The translations under genes and the position numbers were made by a program. A stretch of 19,841 nucleotides of DNA from an uncultured Lachnospiraceae bacterium (GTDB lineage: Bacteria > Bacillota_A > Clostridia > Lachnospirales > Lachnospiraceae). Below, piece by piece: positions 1-8,300 of this stretch. The notes beneath the pieces were generated by a model, which was not told where the DNA came from, did no database searches, and was given only the letters and a program-made list of their open reading frames with translations. Position 1 is the first letter of the stretch; every line of letters starts with the position of its first letter. Location of the stretch: contig CAMMZE010000002.1 in assembly GCA_946529195.1 (NCBI GenBank), forward strand, positions 1 to 19,841, written 5' to 3'.

Positions 1-55
1 GGCAGATGGCATGGATGCCCGCAGCGCGCAGGCTGTCTACGATTATTTCCATTAA
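1..55 (+). CDS. uvrC: UvrABC excinuclease subunit C, C-terminal end (partial)
   Basis: Only the last 17 codons are inside the window, in the frame starting at base 2, reading ADGMDARSAQAVYDYFH before a TAA stop at 53-55. A tail ending in a '(A)VY-x-(Y/F)FH'-like sequence is typical of UvrC, the nucleotide-excision-repair endonuclease subunit. uvrC directly upstream of hprK is also the usual order in Clostridia. The assignment rests on this short tail plus synteny, so it is probable rather than certain; the rest of the gene lies off the window. Confidence 0.6.
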   Translation, partial: ADGMDARSAQAVYDYFH

Positions 56-90
56 ATATAATCACAGGAGGGCAGGACGTTATCCCGATA

Positions 91-119
91 TTGAAAAAGA
101 GACGCATTCGATTTATAAT
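91..119 (+). promoter_or_regulatory. Sigma-A-type promoter for the hprK operon
   Basis: A TTGAAA box at 91-96 and a perfect TATAAT box at 114-119 are separated by exactly 17 bases, lying between the uvrC stop and the hprK start. The expected transcription start is near 126, giving a leader of about 30 bases with an AGCGGAGGGG ribosome site. The match is seen in the sequence; activity is inferred. Confidence 0.7.
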
Positions 120-157
120 AGTCAGAGATAAAACAGACGCAAAGCGGAGGGGCTGAA

Positions 158-1120
158 ATGGATACAAATAAGGGAGAATACAGTGTTGCATTGGAAAAAA
201 TCGTGGAGAAATTCCAGCTGCGGAATCTGACCCCGGATGTGGATATTGCCCCGATCAGCATTACAAATTCTGATATTAACCGGCCGGCTCTGCAGTTCGC
301 AGGTTATTTTGAACAGTTTGATTACAACAGAGTGCAGCTGGTTGGCAAGGTAGAGCACAATTATCTGCTGACGCATGAGGACAGTTATGTCCGTGCCATG
401 ACCCACAAGATTTTTGAAGCAGGCATACCCTGCATCATCTTCTGCAGGGGGCTGATTCCCAATCCTATTTTTATAGAACTGGGCAATCAGTACGGGATTC
501 CTGTTTTCAGCACTTCGGCAACGACCTCATCCATGCTTTCAGAGATGAACCGTTTCCTCAAGATCGAATTGGCACCCCGGATCACCATACACGGCGTCCT
601 GGTCGATGTATTCGGCGAGGGTGTTCTGATCAAGGGTGAGAGCGGCATCGGCAAGAGTGAAGCGGCACTGGAGCTGGTCAAGCGCGGTCACCGGCTTGTT
701 GCGGATGATGTGGTTGTGATCAAAAAGACCAATGAGGATGAATTGATCGGATCCGCACCGGATGTCACAAGGTATTTCATAGAGCTTCGCGGTATCGGGA
801 TCATCGATGTAAAAACTCTGTATGGTGTGCAGAGTGTAGTAGACGAAGAACCGATTAGTTTCGTGGTCAAGCTGGAGGAGTGGAACCGCGAGTGCGAGTA
901 TGACAGACTGGGCCTTACGGAGGAATATGAGGAGATCCTGGGCAACAAGGTTGTATGTCACTCGATCCCCATCCGTCCGGGCCGGAATCTTGCTATTATT
1001 CTGGAGACAGCCGCGATCAATCACAGACAGAAAAAGATGGGATATAATGCAGCCCAGCTTTTGTATGAGCGGGTGACAAGCTCGATGCGTAAAAAAGATA
1101 CGGAGGACGATGGGCAGTGA
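158..1120 (+). CDS. hprK: HPr kinase/phosphorylase
   Basis: This is the bifunctional enzyme that phosphorylates HPr, and Crh where present, on Ser46 with ATP or PPi, and removes that phosphate when Pi is high. It is the main sensor of carbon catabolite repression in Firmicutes and is stimulated by fructose-1,6-bisphosphate. The 320 residues match the family length. The N-terminal half is the HprK_N domain, followed by a P-loop GESGIGKS at about 160-167, the conserved His145 just ahead of it, VADDVV at about 181-186 and the family signature IELRGIGIIDV at about 208-218. The ATG has a good GGAGG-type site (AGCGGAGGGG) a few bases upstream. It leads the cluster behind its own promoter, and its stop overlaps the start of the glucokinase gene. 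A plausible protein target (the Crh-like gene at 4922) and pfkA, which makes its activator, lie downstream. Confidence 0.97.
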   Translation: MDTNKGEYSVALEKIVEKFQLRNLTPDVDIAPISITNSDINRPALQFAGYFEQFDYNRVQLVGKVEHNYLLTHEDSYVRAMTHKIFEAGIPCIIFCRGLIPNPIFIELGNQYGIPVFSTSATTSSMLSEMNRFLKIELAPRITIHGVLVDVFGEGVLIKGESGIGKSEAALELVKRGHRLVADDVVVIKKTNEDELIGSAPDVTRYFIELRGIGIIDVKTLYGVQSVVDEEPISFVVKLEEWNRECEYDRLGLTEEYEEILGNKVVCHSIPIRPGRNLAIILETAAINHRQKKMGYNAAQLLYERVTSSMRKKDTEDDGQ

Positions 1121-2064
1121 AGAAATATTGTTTTGGCGTTGACCTGGGAGGTACGACGGTTAAGATTGGATTGTTTGACGCAGAAGGCAATATGCTGGAA
1201 AAGTGGGAAATCCCGACCCGCAAGGAGAACAGCGGTATGCTGATCCTGGGCGACATTGCCAATGCTGTGATCGGAAAGTGCAGACAGAGAGAGATTTCCA
1301 CGGATCAGGTACAGGGAATCGGACTTGGCGTGCCCGGTCCGGTGGTCAATGAAAATACTGTAAATATGTGTGTCAACCTGGGCTGGCATAAGTTTGAAGT
1401 CGGCGACACACTTAGCGCTCTGACCGGGATTCCTGTAAAAGTTGTCAACGACGCGGATGCGGCTGCTCTTGGTGAGAGGGCGCAGGGCTGTGGAAAAGGA
1501 TATGACAATCTGATCATGTTTACACTGGGAACCGGTGTAGGCGGCGGTGTGATCGTAGGCGGCAAGGTGATAGAGGGCGCTCACGGGGCAGGCGGTGAGC
1601 TGGGCCATATGGTGATTGCAGAGCCCGAAGAGGTCTCCGGTCACTGTAACTGCGGCCATATGGGCTGCCTGGAGCAGCTGGCCTCTGCGACCGGGATCAC
1701 GGCAATCACAAGGAAAGCCCTGGAAGAGGCCGGTGAGGACAGCATTCTCCGCAGTAAACCGTCCTTTTCCGCAAGAGATATTTTTGACGCGGCCAAGCAG
1801 GGGGACCCCCTGGCACTTCGGACAACAGATAAGATGATGCGGTATCTGGGACGCGCAGCGGCCTTTGTTGCCTGTGTGACAGATCCGGACATCATTGTGC
1901 TGGGCGGAGGCGTTTCCAGAGCAGGTGAGTATCTGCGGGCGGGAACAGAGAAATATTTTCATATGTATGCGTTTCCGACCATGAAAGAGACCCCCCTTGT
2001 GCTGGCGAGTCTGGGCAATGATGCCGGGATGATTGGCGCAGTCAGTCTGGTCTGCGGCAGATAA
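1117..2064 (+). CDS. glk: ROK-family glucokinase
   Basis: This is a ROK-family sugar kinase that most likely phosphorylates glucose to glucose-6-phosphate with ATP in the cytoplasm. The 315 residues show the phosphate-binding DLGGTT at 9-14, the catalytic Asp112 in VVNDAD, the E-x-G-H motif (GELGHM, His164) and the zinc site CNCGHMGC (Cys177, Cys179, Cys184) followed by LEQLAS. There is no N-terminal helix-turn-helix, so it is a kinase and not a ROK repressor. The start is GTG, overlapping the hprK stop (GTGA), with GGAGG 10 bases upstream, which indicates translational coupling. Glucose specificity is inferred from family resemblance; another hexose or N-acetylhexosamine substrate is possible. 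Confidence 0.9.
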   Translation: MKKYCFGVDLGGTTVKIGLFDAEGNMLEKWEIPTRKENSGMLILGDIANAVIGKCRQREISTDQVQGIGLGVPGPVVNENTVNMCVNLGWHKFEVGDTLSALTGIPVKVVNDADAAALGERAQGCGKGYDNLIMFTLGTGVGGGVIVGGKVIEGAHGAGGELGHMVIAEPEEVSGHCNCGHMGCLEQLASATGITAITRKALEEAGEDSILRSKPSFSARDIFDAAKQGDPLALRTTDKMMRYLGRAAAFVACVTDPDIIVLGGGVSRAGEYLRAGTEKYFHMYAFPTMKETPLVLASLGNDAGMIGAVSLVCGR

Positions 2065-2078
2065 AGAGAGGACAGAAT

Positions 2079-2999
2079 ATGGATTTTGAAATAAAACTAA
2101 TCGATATATTCGGCAAGGACAATGTCAGGCTTCAGGAAAGCATGGCAGAACACACCAGCTTCCGGATCGGCGGACCGGCGGACTATTATGTAACGCCGCA
2201 GGATCCTGAGAGCCTTGCGCGGGGAATTGCCCTGTGCGCAGAAGAGAAGGTGCCCTATTATATCGTTGGAAACGGAACCAATCTGCTGATTGCGGACAAG
2301 GGCTTTCGGGGCGTGATTTTCCAGATTTTAAGAAGCATGGACAGCATCACATGCCGTGAAGAAGATGGCGTACTGCTTGTGTTTGCCCAGGCCGGAACTC
2401 TTTTGTCCCGGGCGGCACGGACAGTAGCGGAAAAAGGATATACCGGCTTTGAGTTTGCGGTCGGGATTCCGGGGACAATCGGCGGAGCTGTCATGATGAA
2501 TGCCGGCGCATACGGCGGAGAGATCGGAGATCATCTCCTGTATGTGGATGTGCTGGATGAAAAGGGACAGACCCTGCGTCTGACCCTGCCGGAGCTTGAC
2601 TTTGGATACCGCCGCAGCATCGTGATGGACAGAGGCTATATTGTCCTTGGCGTCTGCATGTCCTTTGAAAAGGGTGATCCTGATGCAGTCATGCAGCGGG
2701 TGGAGGAACTGTCCGGCAAGAGGAGAAGCAGTCAGCCTCTGGAGTATCCCAGCGCCGGAAGCACCTTTAAGAGGCCGGAAGGCTATTTTGCCGGCAAATT
2801 GATCCAGGACTGCGGTCTGAAGGGACTGACTGTCGGCGGTGCTCAGGTATCTGAAAAACATGCCGGCTTTGTCATCAATATCGGCGGAGCAACTGCCGCA
2901 GATGTCAGAGAGCTGATCCGGCAGGTTCAGGAGCGGGTAAAAGACCAGTTCGGCGTCCTGATGGAGCCGGAAATCCGTATGATCGGAGAATTTGAATAA
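2079..2999 (+). CDS. murB: UDP-N-acetylenolpyruvoylglucosamine reductase
   Basis: MurB is the FAD enzyme that uses NADPH to reduce UDP-GlcNAc-enolpyruvate to UDP-MurNAc, the second committed step of peptidoglycan precursor synthesis in the cytoplasm. The 306 residues include SFRIGGPA at about 27-34, the FAD-binding VGNGTNLLI, VGIPGTIGGAVMMNAGAYGGE, the catalytic Ser228 in PSAGSTFKRP and the C-terminal Glu298 in MEPEIR. The short loop around YPSAGSTFKRP is the type II form typical of Firmicutes. It lies 14 bases after the glucokinase gene with AGAGAGGA as its ribosome site. hprK–murB–rapZ linkage is common in Clostridia. Confidence 0.97.
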   Translation: MDFEIKLIDIFGKDNVRLQESMAEHTSFRIGGPADYYVTPQDPESLARGIALCAEEKVPYYIVGNGTNLLIADKGFRGVIFQILRSMDSITCREEDGVLLVFAQAGTLLSRAARTVAEKGYTGFEFAVGIPGTIGGAVMMNAGAYGGEIGDHLLYVDVLDEKGQTLRLTLPELDFGYRRSIVMDRGYIVLGVCMSFEKGDPDAVMQRVEELSGKRRSSQPLEYPSAGSTFKRPEGYFAGKLIQDCGLKGLTVGGAQVSEKHAGFVINIGGATAADVRELIRQVQERVKDQFGVLMEPEIRMIGEFE

Positions 3000-3022
3000 A
3001 GTAAGTGTCCGGAATATGGGGC

Positions 3023-3028
3023 AGGAGG
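3023..3028 (+). promoter_or_regulatory. Ribosome binding site that sets the rapZ start
   Basis: AGGAGG sits 12 bases before the ATG at 3041. An in-frame GTG at 3005 would place this site inside the coding region and has no comparable site of its own, so the ATG is preferred. Confidence 0.7.
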
Positions 3029-3040
3029 AGAGAAGTCACT

Positions 3041-3934
3041 ATGAGTATGCGTTTTGTGATCGTTACAGGAATGTCCGGAGCCGGCAAGAGCTCTGTATTG
3101 AAAATGCTGGAAGATGACGGTTATTTCTGCGTAGATAATCTCCCTGTTCCCCTGATCCAGAAGTTTGCCCAGATCAGCTGGCATGAAGAAAACATGATCA
3201 GCAAAGTGGCACTGGGGATCGATATCCGCAGCCGCCGTCACCTGAGCATGCTCAGCGATGAGCTTGCGGCAGTGCGGGAGAGCGGTTATTCCTATGAGAT
3301 CCTCTTCCTGGATTGTGATACCAAGAAGCTGGTTAAACGCTACAAGGAGACCAGACGCAGGCATCCCCTGGGCAAGGGAGCCCGGATCGAGGATGCGATC
3401 GCGGACGAGAGACAGCAGCTCTCTTTCCTGAGAGAGCAGTCTGATTATATCATTGATACAAGCAATCTGCTGATCCGCGACCTGAAAGCGGAGATCCGGA
3501 AGATTTTCGCCGAAGGCAGAGAGTATGAGAATTTCTATATTTCCCTCCTTTCCTTCGGTTACAAGTACGGAATCCCGACAGATGCGGACCTGGTATTTGA
3601 CGTCCGTTTTCTGCCCAATCCCTTTTATGTAGATGAACTCAGACCCATGACAGGAAATGATGAAAAGGTCTTTCAGTATGTCATGCAGTCTGAGGATGCC
3701 AATATATTCCTGGATAAGCTGACAGATTTTGTGACTTTCCTGATTCCCCGTTATATCACTGAGGGAAAAAACGGATTGGTCATCGCAATCGGCTGTACAG
3801 GCGGCAAGCACCGGTCAGTGACCATTACCAATGCTCTTTTTGAAAAACTCAAGACGCTGCCTTACAGCATCAAAGCAGAGCACCGTGATATTGACCGTGA
3901 TACCAGACGGGAACATCAGAATACGGGGGCCTGA
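3041..3934 (+). CDS. rapZ: RNase adapter / UDP-sugar-sensing P-loop protein RapZ (YvcJ)
   Basis: RapZ/YvcJ is a nucleotide-binding protein. In E. coli it senses glucosamine-6-phosphate and delivers the small RNA GlmZ to RNase E; in Firmicutes its role is less clear (B. subtilis YvcJ affects competence). From the ATG at 3041 the protein has 297 residues. The Walker A motif GMSGAGKS is at 10-17, followed by LEDDGYFCVDNLP. The C-terminal domain carries VFDVRFLPNPFYV, the LRPMTGND segment and IAIGCTGGKHRSV, all hallmarks of the family. The stop is two bases ahead of the whiA ATG, so the two are surely co-expressed. In B. subtilis yvcK (glmR) lies between these genes; here it is absent. Confidence 0.95.
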   Translation: MSMRFVIVTGMSGAGKSSVLKMLEDDGYFCVDNLPVPLIQKFAQISWHEENMISKVALGIDIRSRRHLSMLSDELAAVRESGYSYEILFLDCDTKKLVKRYKETRRRHPLGKGARIEDAIADERQQLSFLREQSDYIIDTSNLLIRDLKAEIRKIFAEGREYENFYISLLSFGYKYGIPTDADLVFDVRFLPNPFYVDELRPMTGNDEKVFQYVMQSEDANIFLDKLTDFVTFLIPRYITEGKNGLVIAIGCTGGKHRSVTITNALFEKLKTLPYSIKAEHRDIDRDTRREHQNTGA

Positions 3935-3936
3935 AT

Positions 3937-4905
3937 ATGGCACAGTCATTTTCTTCAATCGTAAAGGAAGAACTGCTTCATCAGCCGGAACAAGCCAGGC
4001 ATTGCAGCATTGCGGAGATCGCGGCCATGGTCAGCATGAGCGGACAGCTTTCTAAGCGGGAAGGTGCTAAGCAGCTGGTGATTCGTACAGAAAGCAATTC
4101 TACCGCAAGAAAGTACTTTACATTATTAAAAAAAACATTTAATATTAGTAGTATCATGTCTGCAGGGCATCTTTCCAACCGGAAAAAGAACAGGGTCTAT
4201 GCTCTGACGGTGGATGATCCGATGTGTGTGGATCAGCTTCTGCAGGCCTGCAGGCTCTCTGAACAGGAAGGAGAGCTGCAGCTGGCGGATGAGCTGGTGG
4301 TTCAGAAGGATTGCTGCAAAAGAGCCTTTGTGCGCGGTGCTTTTCTTGCAAGCGGGTCGGTAAGCGATCCGGTCAAGACATATCATTTTGAAATTGTATG
4401 CGCGGATGAAAAAAAGGCAGATCTTTTGCTTGGCATCCTGTCTCACTTTGAGATCGGGGCCAGAACAGTCAGCCGCAAACAGCATTCGGTCGTATATATC
4501 AAAGACAGTTCACAGGTGATGGATGTCCTGGGGCTGATGGGCGCGACAGACAGCATGATGCAGATGCAGAATGTGCAGATCTTAAAGTCCATCCGCAATC
4601 AGGCAAACCGGAGCGTGAACTGCGACACCGCTAATATCCGCAAGGCCCTGAGGGCGGCGGAAAGGCAAATCGAGGATATCCGTCTTTTGCAGGAGACAGG
4701 AGCCTTTGATGATCTTCCGGAGACTCTGCGCGAGATTGCGCAGCTGCGTGTGACCTTTCCGGAGGCAACACTCGCGGATCTGGGAGAGATGCTGGATGAG
4801 CCGGTTGGCAAATCCGGAGTGAATCACAGGCTGAAAAAGATCGCGCAGATTGCGGATAAACTTAAGGATGGCGACAAAGGTGCAGCCGCCATAAGAGATC
4901 ACTGA
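3937..4905 (+). CDS. whiA: DNA-binding protein WhiA
   Basis: WhiA is a conserved Gram-positive DNA-binding protein needed for sporulation septation in Streptomyces and affecting cell division and chromosome segregation in B. subtilis. The 322 residues show the N-terminal SFSSIVKEEL segment, a degenerate LAGLIDADG-homing-endonuclease-like fold (CCKRAFVRGAFLASGSVSDP, about 126-145), NRSVNCDTANI at about 224-234 and a C-terminal helix-turn-helix at about 262-305 (LPETLREIAQLR through GKSGVNHRLKKI). Length and motifs match the family. It starts two bases after the rapZ stop and is followed 16 bases later by the Crh-like gene, the same end order (whiA–crh) as in Bacillus. Confidence 0.96.
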   Translation: MAQSFSSIVKEELLHQPEQARHCSIAEIAAMVSMSGQLSKREGAKQLVIRTESNSTARKYFTLLKKTFNISSIMSAGHLSNRKKNRVYALTVDDPMCVDQLLQACRLSEQEGELQLADELVVQKDCCKRAFVRGAFLASGSVSDPVKTYHFEIVCADEKKADLLLGILSHFEIGARTVSRKQHSVVYIKDSSQVMDVLGLMGATDSMMQMQNVQILKSIRNQANRSVNCDTANIRKALRAAERQIEDIRLLQETGAFDDLPETLREIAQLRVTFPEATLADLGEMLDEPVGKSGVNHRLKKIAQIADKLKDGDKGAAAIRDH

Positions 4906-4921
4906 AAGTTGAGGGAATGAT

Positions 4922-5194
4922 ATGGTTTCAAGAGATGTTCAGGTCAATACAACTGCAAAATCCAATGAGATGCCGGCACTTATTGTTCAGCTTGCAAGCC
5001 GTTTTGACAGCGATATTTCTATTGAAAGCGATAACAGGAGAGCCAGCGCGAAGAGTCTGCTTAGCATGATGTATCTTGTACAGCATATCGGAGAGACTGG
5101 AGACACTCAGGTTACGATCAGTGCCAGAGGTAAGGATGAGGAAGAAGCGGTCAACAGGCTGGAAGCCTATTTTGACGGGACACAGGATGCCTGA
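4922..5194 (+). CDS. crh: HPr-like protein without the PTS histidine (Crh-like)
   Basis: A 90-residue protein with the HPr fold pattern but a changed phosphotransfer site. Where HPr has GIHARPA, this protein reads SNEMPAL at about 14-20: the catalytic His15 is Asn, Arg17 is Met, and only the Pro-Ala survives. The regulatory serine is kept in AKSLLSMM (Ser45, matching HPr Ser46), as are the VQLASRF and DEEEAVNRLEAYF segments. It therefore should not carry PTS phosphate but could be phosphorylated by HprK, as B. subtilis Crh is (Crh has Gln at position 15). Its place directly after whiA matches crh in Bacillus, and hprK is in the same cluster. The ribosome site is GAGGGA. The homology is clear; the Crh-type function is inference, and the symbol is assigned by position and motif only. 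Confidence 0.8.
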   Translation: MVSRDVQVNTTAKSNEMPALIVQLASRFDSDISIESDNRRASAKSLLSMMYLVQHIGETGDTQVTISARGKDEEEAVNRLEAYFDGTQDA

Positions 5195-5247
5195 CAGGGC
5201 ATACTCCGTGCACTTGACATCCGTAGCTTCTTAATAATGCAAAAAAC

Positions 5248-5293
5248 AAATCTCCCCGGGAAATTTGCCAAAGCGGATTTTTCAGGGAGATTT
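5248..5293 (+). terminator. Terminator-like or attenuator hairpin between the Crh-like gene and dnaE
   Basis: AAATCTCCC at 5248-5256 pairs perfectly with GGGAGATTT at 5285-5293. The intervening bases can extend the stem (roughly GGAAATTTGC with GCGGATTTTTC around a CAAA loop). The 3' arm runs into five Ts at 5291-5295. It fits an intrinsic terminator ending the upstream operon, or an attenuator in the dnaE leader. Confidence 0.6.
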
Positions 5294-5322
5294 TTGACCA
5301 TACACCTGCAGCAGATTATCTG
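5294..5322 (+). promoter_or_regulatory. Possible weak promoter for dnaE
   Basis: TTGACC at 5294-5299 and TATCTG at 5317-5322 are 17 bases apart, just after the hairpin and 27 bases before the dnaE ATG. The -10 box is poor. Another TTGACA lies upstream of the hairpin at 5214-5219 with TAATAAT at 5232-5238, but with a badly short spacer. Neither is convincing alone. Confidence 0.25.
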
Positions 5323-5349
5323 ACTGCGCAAAGATGAGGGAGAGATTCC

Positions 5350-8300
5350 ATGGATTTTACACATCTGCATGTACATACGGAATACAGTCTGCTTGACGGA
5401 TCTAACAAGATCAAAAATCTGATTGCCCGGGTGAAAGAACTGGGAATGGACAGTGTAGCCATCACAGACCACGGCGTTATGTACGGTGTGATCGATTTTT
5501 ATAAAGAGGCCACTGCCGCTGGTATTCATCCTGTTATAGGCTGTGAAGTTTATGTCGCTCCCGGTTCCCGATTTGATAAAAGTGGTACACAGGCGGGCAA
5601 CAGATACTATCATCTGATCCTGCTGGCGGAGAATGATACCGGCTACCACAATCTATGCAAGATTGTATCACATGGCTTTACGGAAGGATTTTATTACAAA
5701 CCCCGTATTGACAAGGAGATTCTGCGCACCTATCACGAGGGGATCATCGCACTCAGCGCATGTCTGGCAGGTGAGATTCCAGAGGCGCTGCGCACAGGAA
5801 GATACGAGACTGCTCTGGCAGCTGCCCGGGAGATGTCAGAGATCTTCGGACCGGATCACTTTTATCTGGAATTGCAGGATCACGGCATCCCGGAGCAGAA
5901 GACTGTTAACCAGGGACTTCTGCGCCTTGCCCAGGACACCGGTCTGGAGCTTGTAGCTACCAATGATGTGCACTATACACTGGCAGAAGATGCACAGCCT
6001 CACGATGCCCTGCTTTGTATTCAGACTGGCAAAAAGCTGGAGGATAAGGACCGCATGCGCTACGAGGGCGGACAGTATTATGTCAAATCCCCTGCGGAGA
6101 TGGAAGCCCTTTTTCCCTATGCGAAGCAGGCCATTGAGAACACACATAAGATCGCTATGCGCTGCCAGGTGGAGATCCGGTTCGGGGAGTATAAGCTGCC
6201 GCATTTTGAAGTGCCGGAAGGCTATGATTCCTGGACCTACCTGCAGAAGCTGGTCAGAGACGGATTTGAGGAACGCTATCCGCAGGCCGGTCCGGAACTG
6301 GAGGAACGGGTCAGATATGAGCTGGAGACCATCCGGTCCATGGGCTTTGTGGACTATTTCCTGATTGTCTGGGATTTTGTGCATTTTGCCAAGACGCATG
6401 ATATCATGGTCGGACCCGGAAGAGGTTCCGCTGCGGGGAGTATCGTTGCCTATTGCCTGGATATCACCCAGCTGGATCCGATCAAATATGATCTGCTCTT
6501 CGAGCGCTTCCTCAACCCCAACCGTGTAACCATGCCCGATATAGATATTGACTTTGCCGATGACCGCAGACAGGATGTCATCGACTACGTTGTCCGTAAG
6601 TACGGGCCTGCCAGGGTGACCCAGATCATTACCTTCGGTACCCTCAAGGCGCGCGGCGTAGTGCGTGATGTAGGCAGAGTCATGAACCTGCCCTACGCCA
6701 GATGCGATGCGATCGCAAAGATGATTCCCCAGGATCAGAAGATCACGGTGGAGGGCGCCCTGCAGGCCAATCCGGAGCTGAAAAAGCTCTATGAGAGTGA
6801 CAGTCAGGTGCGCCAGCTGATCGATATATCAAAGAGCCTGGAAGGACTGCCCAGACATTCGTCTGTCCATGCTTCCGGCGTTGTCATCAGCCCGCTGGAT
6901 ACCGAGGAGTATGTCCCCCTTTCCAAGGGAGCGGATGATGTAGTAACGACCCAGTATACCATGACGACTCTGGAGGAACTGGGCCTGCTCAAGATGGATT
7001 TCCTGGGCCTCAGAACAGAGACGGTTATCTATAATACGCTGGAGCTGATCAACAGAGACAAGGAAGAGGACGACAAGCTCCATATCGATCAGATTGATTA
7101 TAAAGATAAAAAGGTTTACGATTTTATCGGGACAGGTCAGACAGACGGCGTATTCCAGCTGGATAAATCCGGCATGCAGGATTTCATGAAAAAGCTCAAA
7201 CCGGACAATCTGGAAGAGCTGATTGCAGGAATTTCCCTGTACAGGCCGGGACCCATGGCCTTTATTCCCAAGTTCATCGAGGGCAAGCGCGACCCTTCCA
7301 GCGTGACTTATGATACACCTGAGCTGGAGAGCATCCTCAAGGAGACAAACGGCTGCATCATCTACCAGGAGCAGGTTATGCAGATCGTTATGAAGCTTGC
7401 CGGATACACGCTTGGACGAAGCGATCTGGTCCGCAGAGCCATGGCTAAGAAAAAAGCCTCGGTCATGGAAAAAGAGCGGCATTATTTTGTATACGGCAAT
7501 GAAGAAATGGGCGTACCCGGATGTCTCAAGAATGGAATCAGCGAGAAAATCGCCAACCAGATTTTTGATGAGATGACGGATTTCGCTGCTTACGCATACA
7601 ATAAATCGCATGCGGCAGCTTATGCTGTAATTACCTATCAGACAGCCTGGCTCAAATACTATTATCCAAATGAATACATGGCAGCGCTCATGACTTCCTT
7701 TATCGACAGTTCCGACAAACTGGCAGAGTATATCATGAGTACCCGTGCCATGCGGATTCCCATGCTGCCGCCGGATATCAACAGGAGCCTGTCCGATTTT
7801 TCTGTAGAAAACGGAGCCATCCGCCATGGCCTGACGGCGATCAAGGGAATCGGAGAGTCGGTTGCCGACGCGGTCGTTGCAGAACGCGAAAATGGCGGGC
7901 CTTTTATCAGCCTGCGTGATTTCATTGACAGGATGTTCGGCAAGGAGCTGAACAAGAAGATCCTGGAGAGCTTTATCCTATCCGGTACCTTCGACTGCTT
8001 CGGACAGACCCGCAAGGCCAGCATGATGGTCTATCCGCAGATCCTCGCCCAGGTCACAGGCGACCGGAAGAAGAGCTTCGGCGGACAGATGACCCTCTTT
8101 GACTTTATGGATGAGACAGAGAAAAAGTCCTTTGAGATCAAGTTCCCGGATGTGGGTGAATTTGAATCCCAGGAGCTGCTGGATTATGAGAAAAAATCGC
8201 TGGGCGTGTATCTGAGCGGCCATCCGCTGGATGCGGACGCAGATCTGATCCGGGCTACGGTCACAGCGACTTCTGCAGATTTTCAGCCTGGCGAGGACGG

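Noticed and set aside
1021..1962. A 313-codon open frame on the minus strand across the glucokinase gene
   Set aside because: It is antisense to a complete ROK kinase with all motifs, has no recognisable protein features, and is a usual by-product of codon bias. The same applies to minus-strand frames at 2927-3811, 6829-7827, 7978-8970, 13176-14009, 14790-15725 and 17332-18228.
3005..3040. Upstream GTG start for rapZ
   Set aside because: It lacks a ribosome site and would bury AGGAGG in coding sequence; the family starts near MRFVIVTGMSGAGKS, as from the ATG at 3041.
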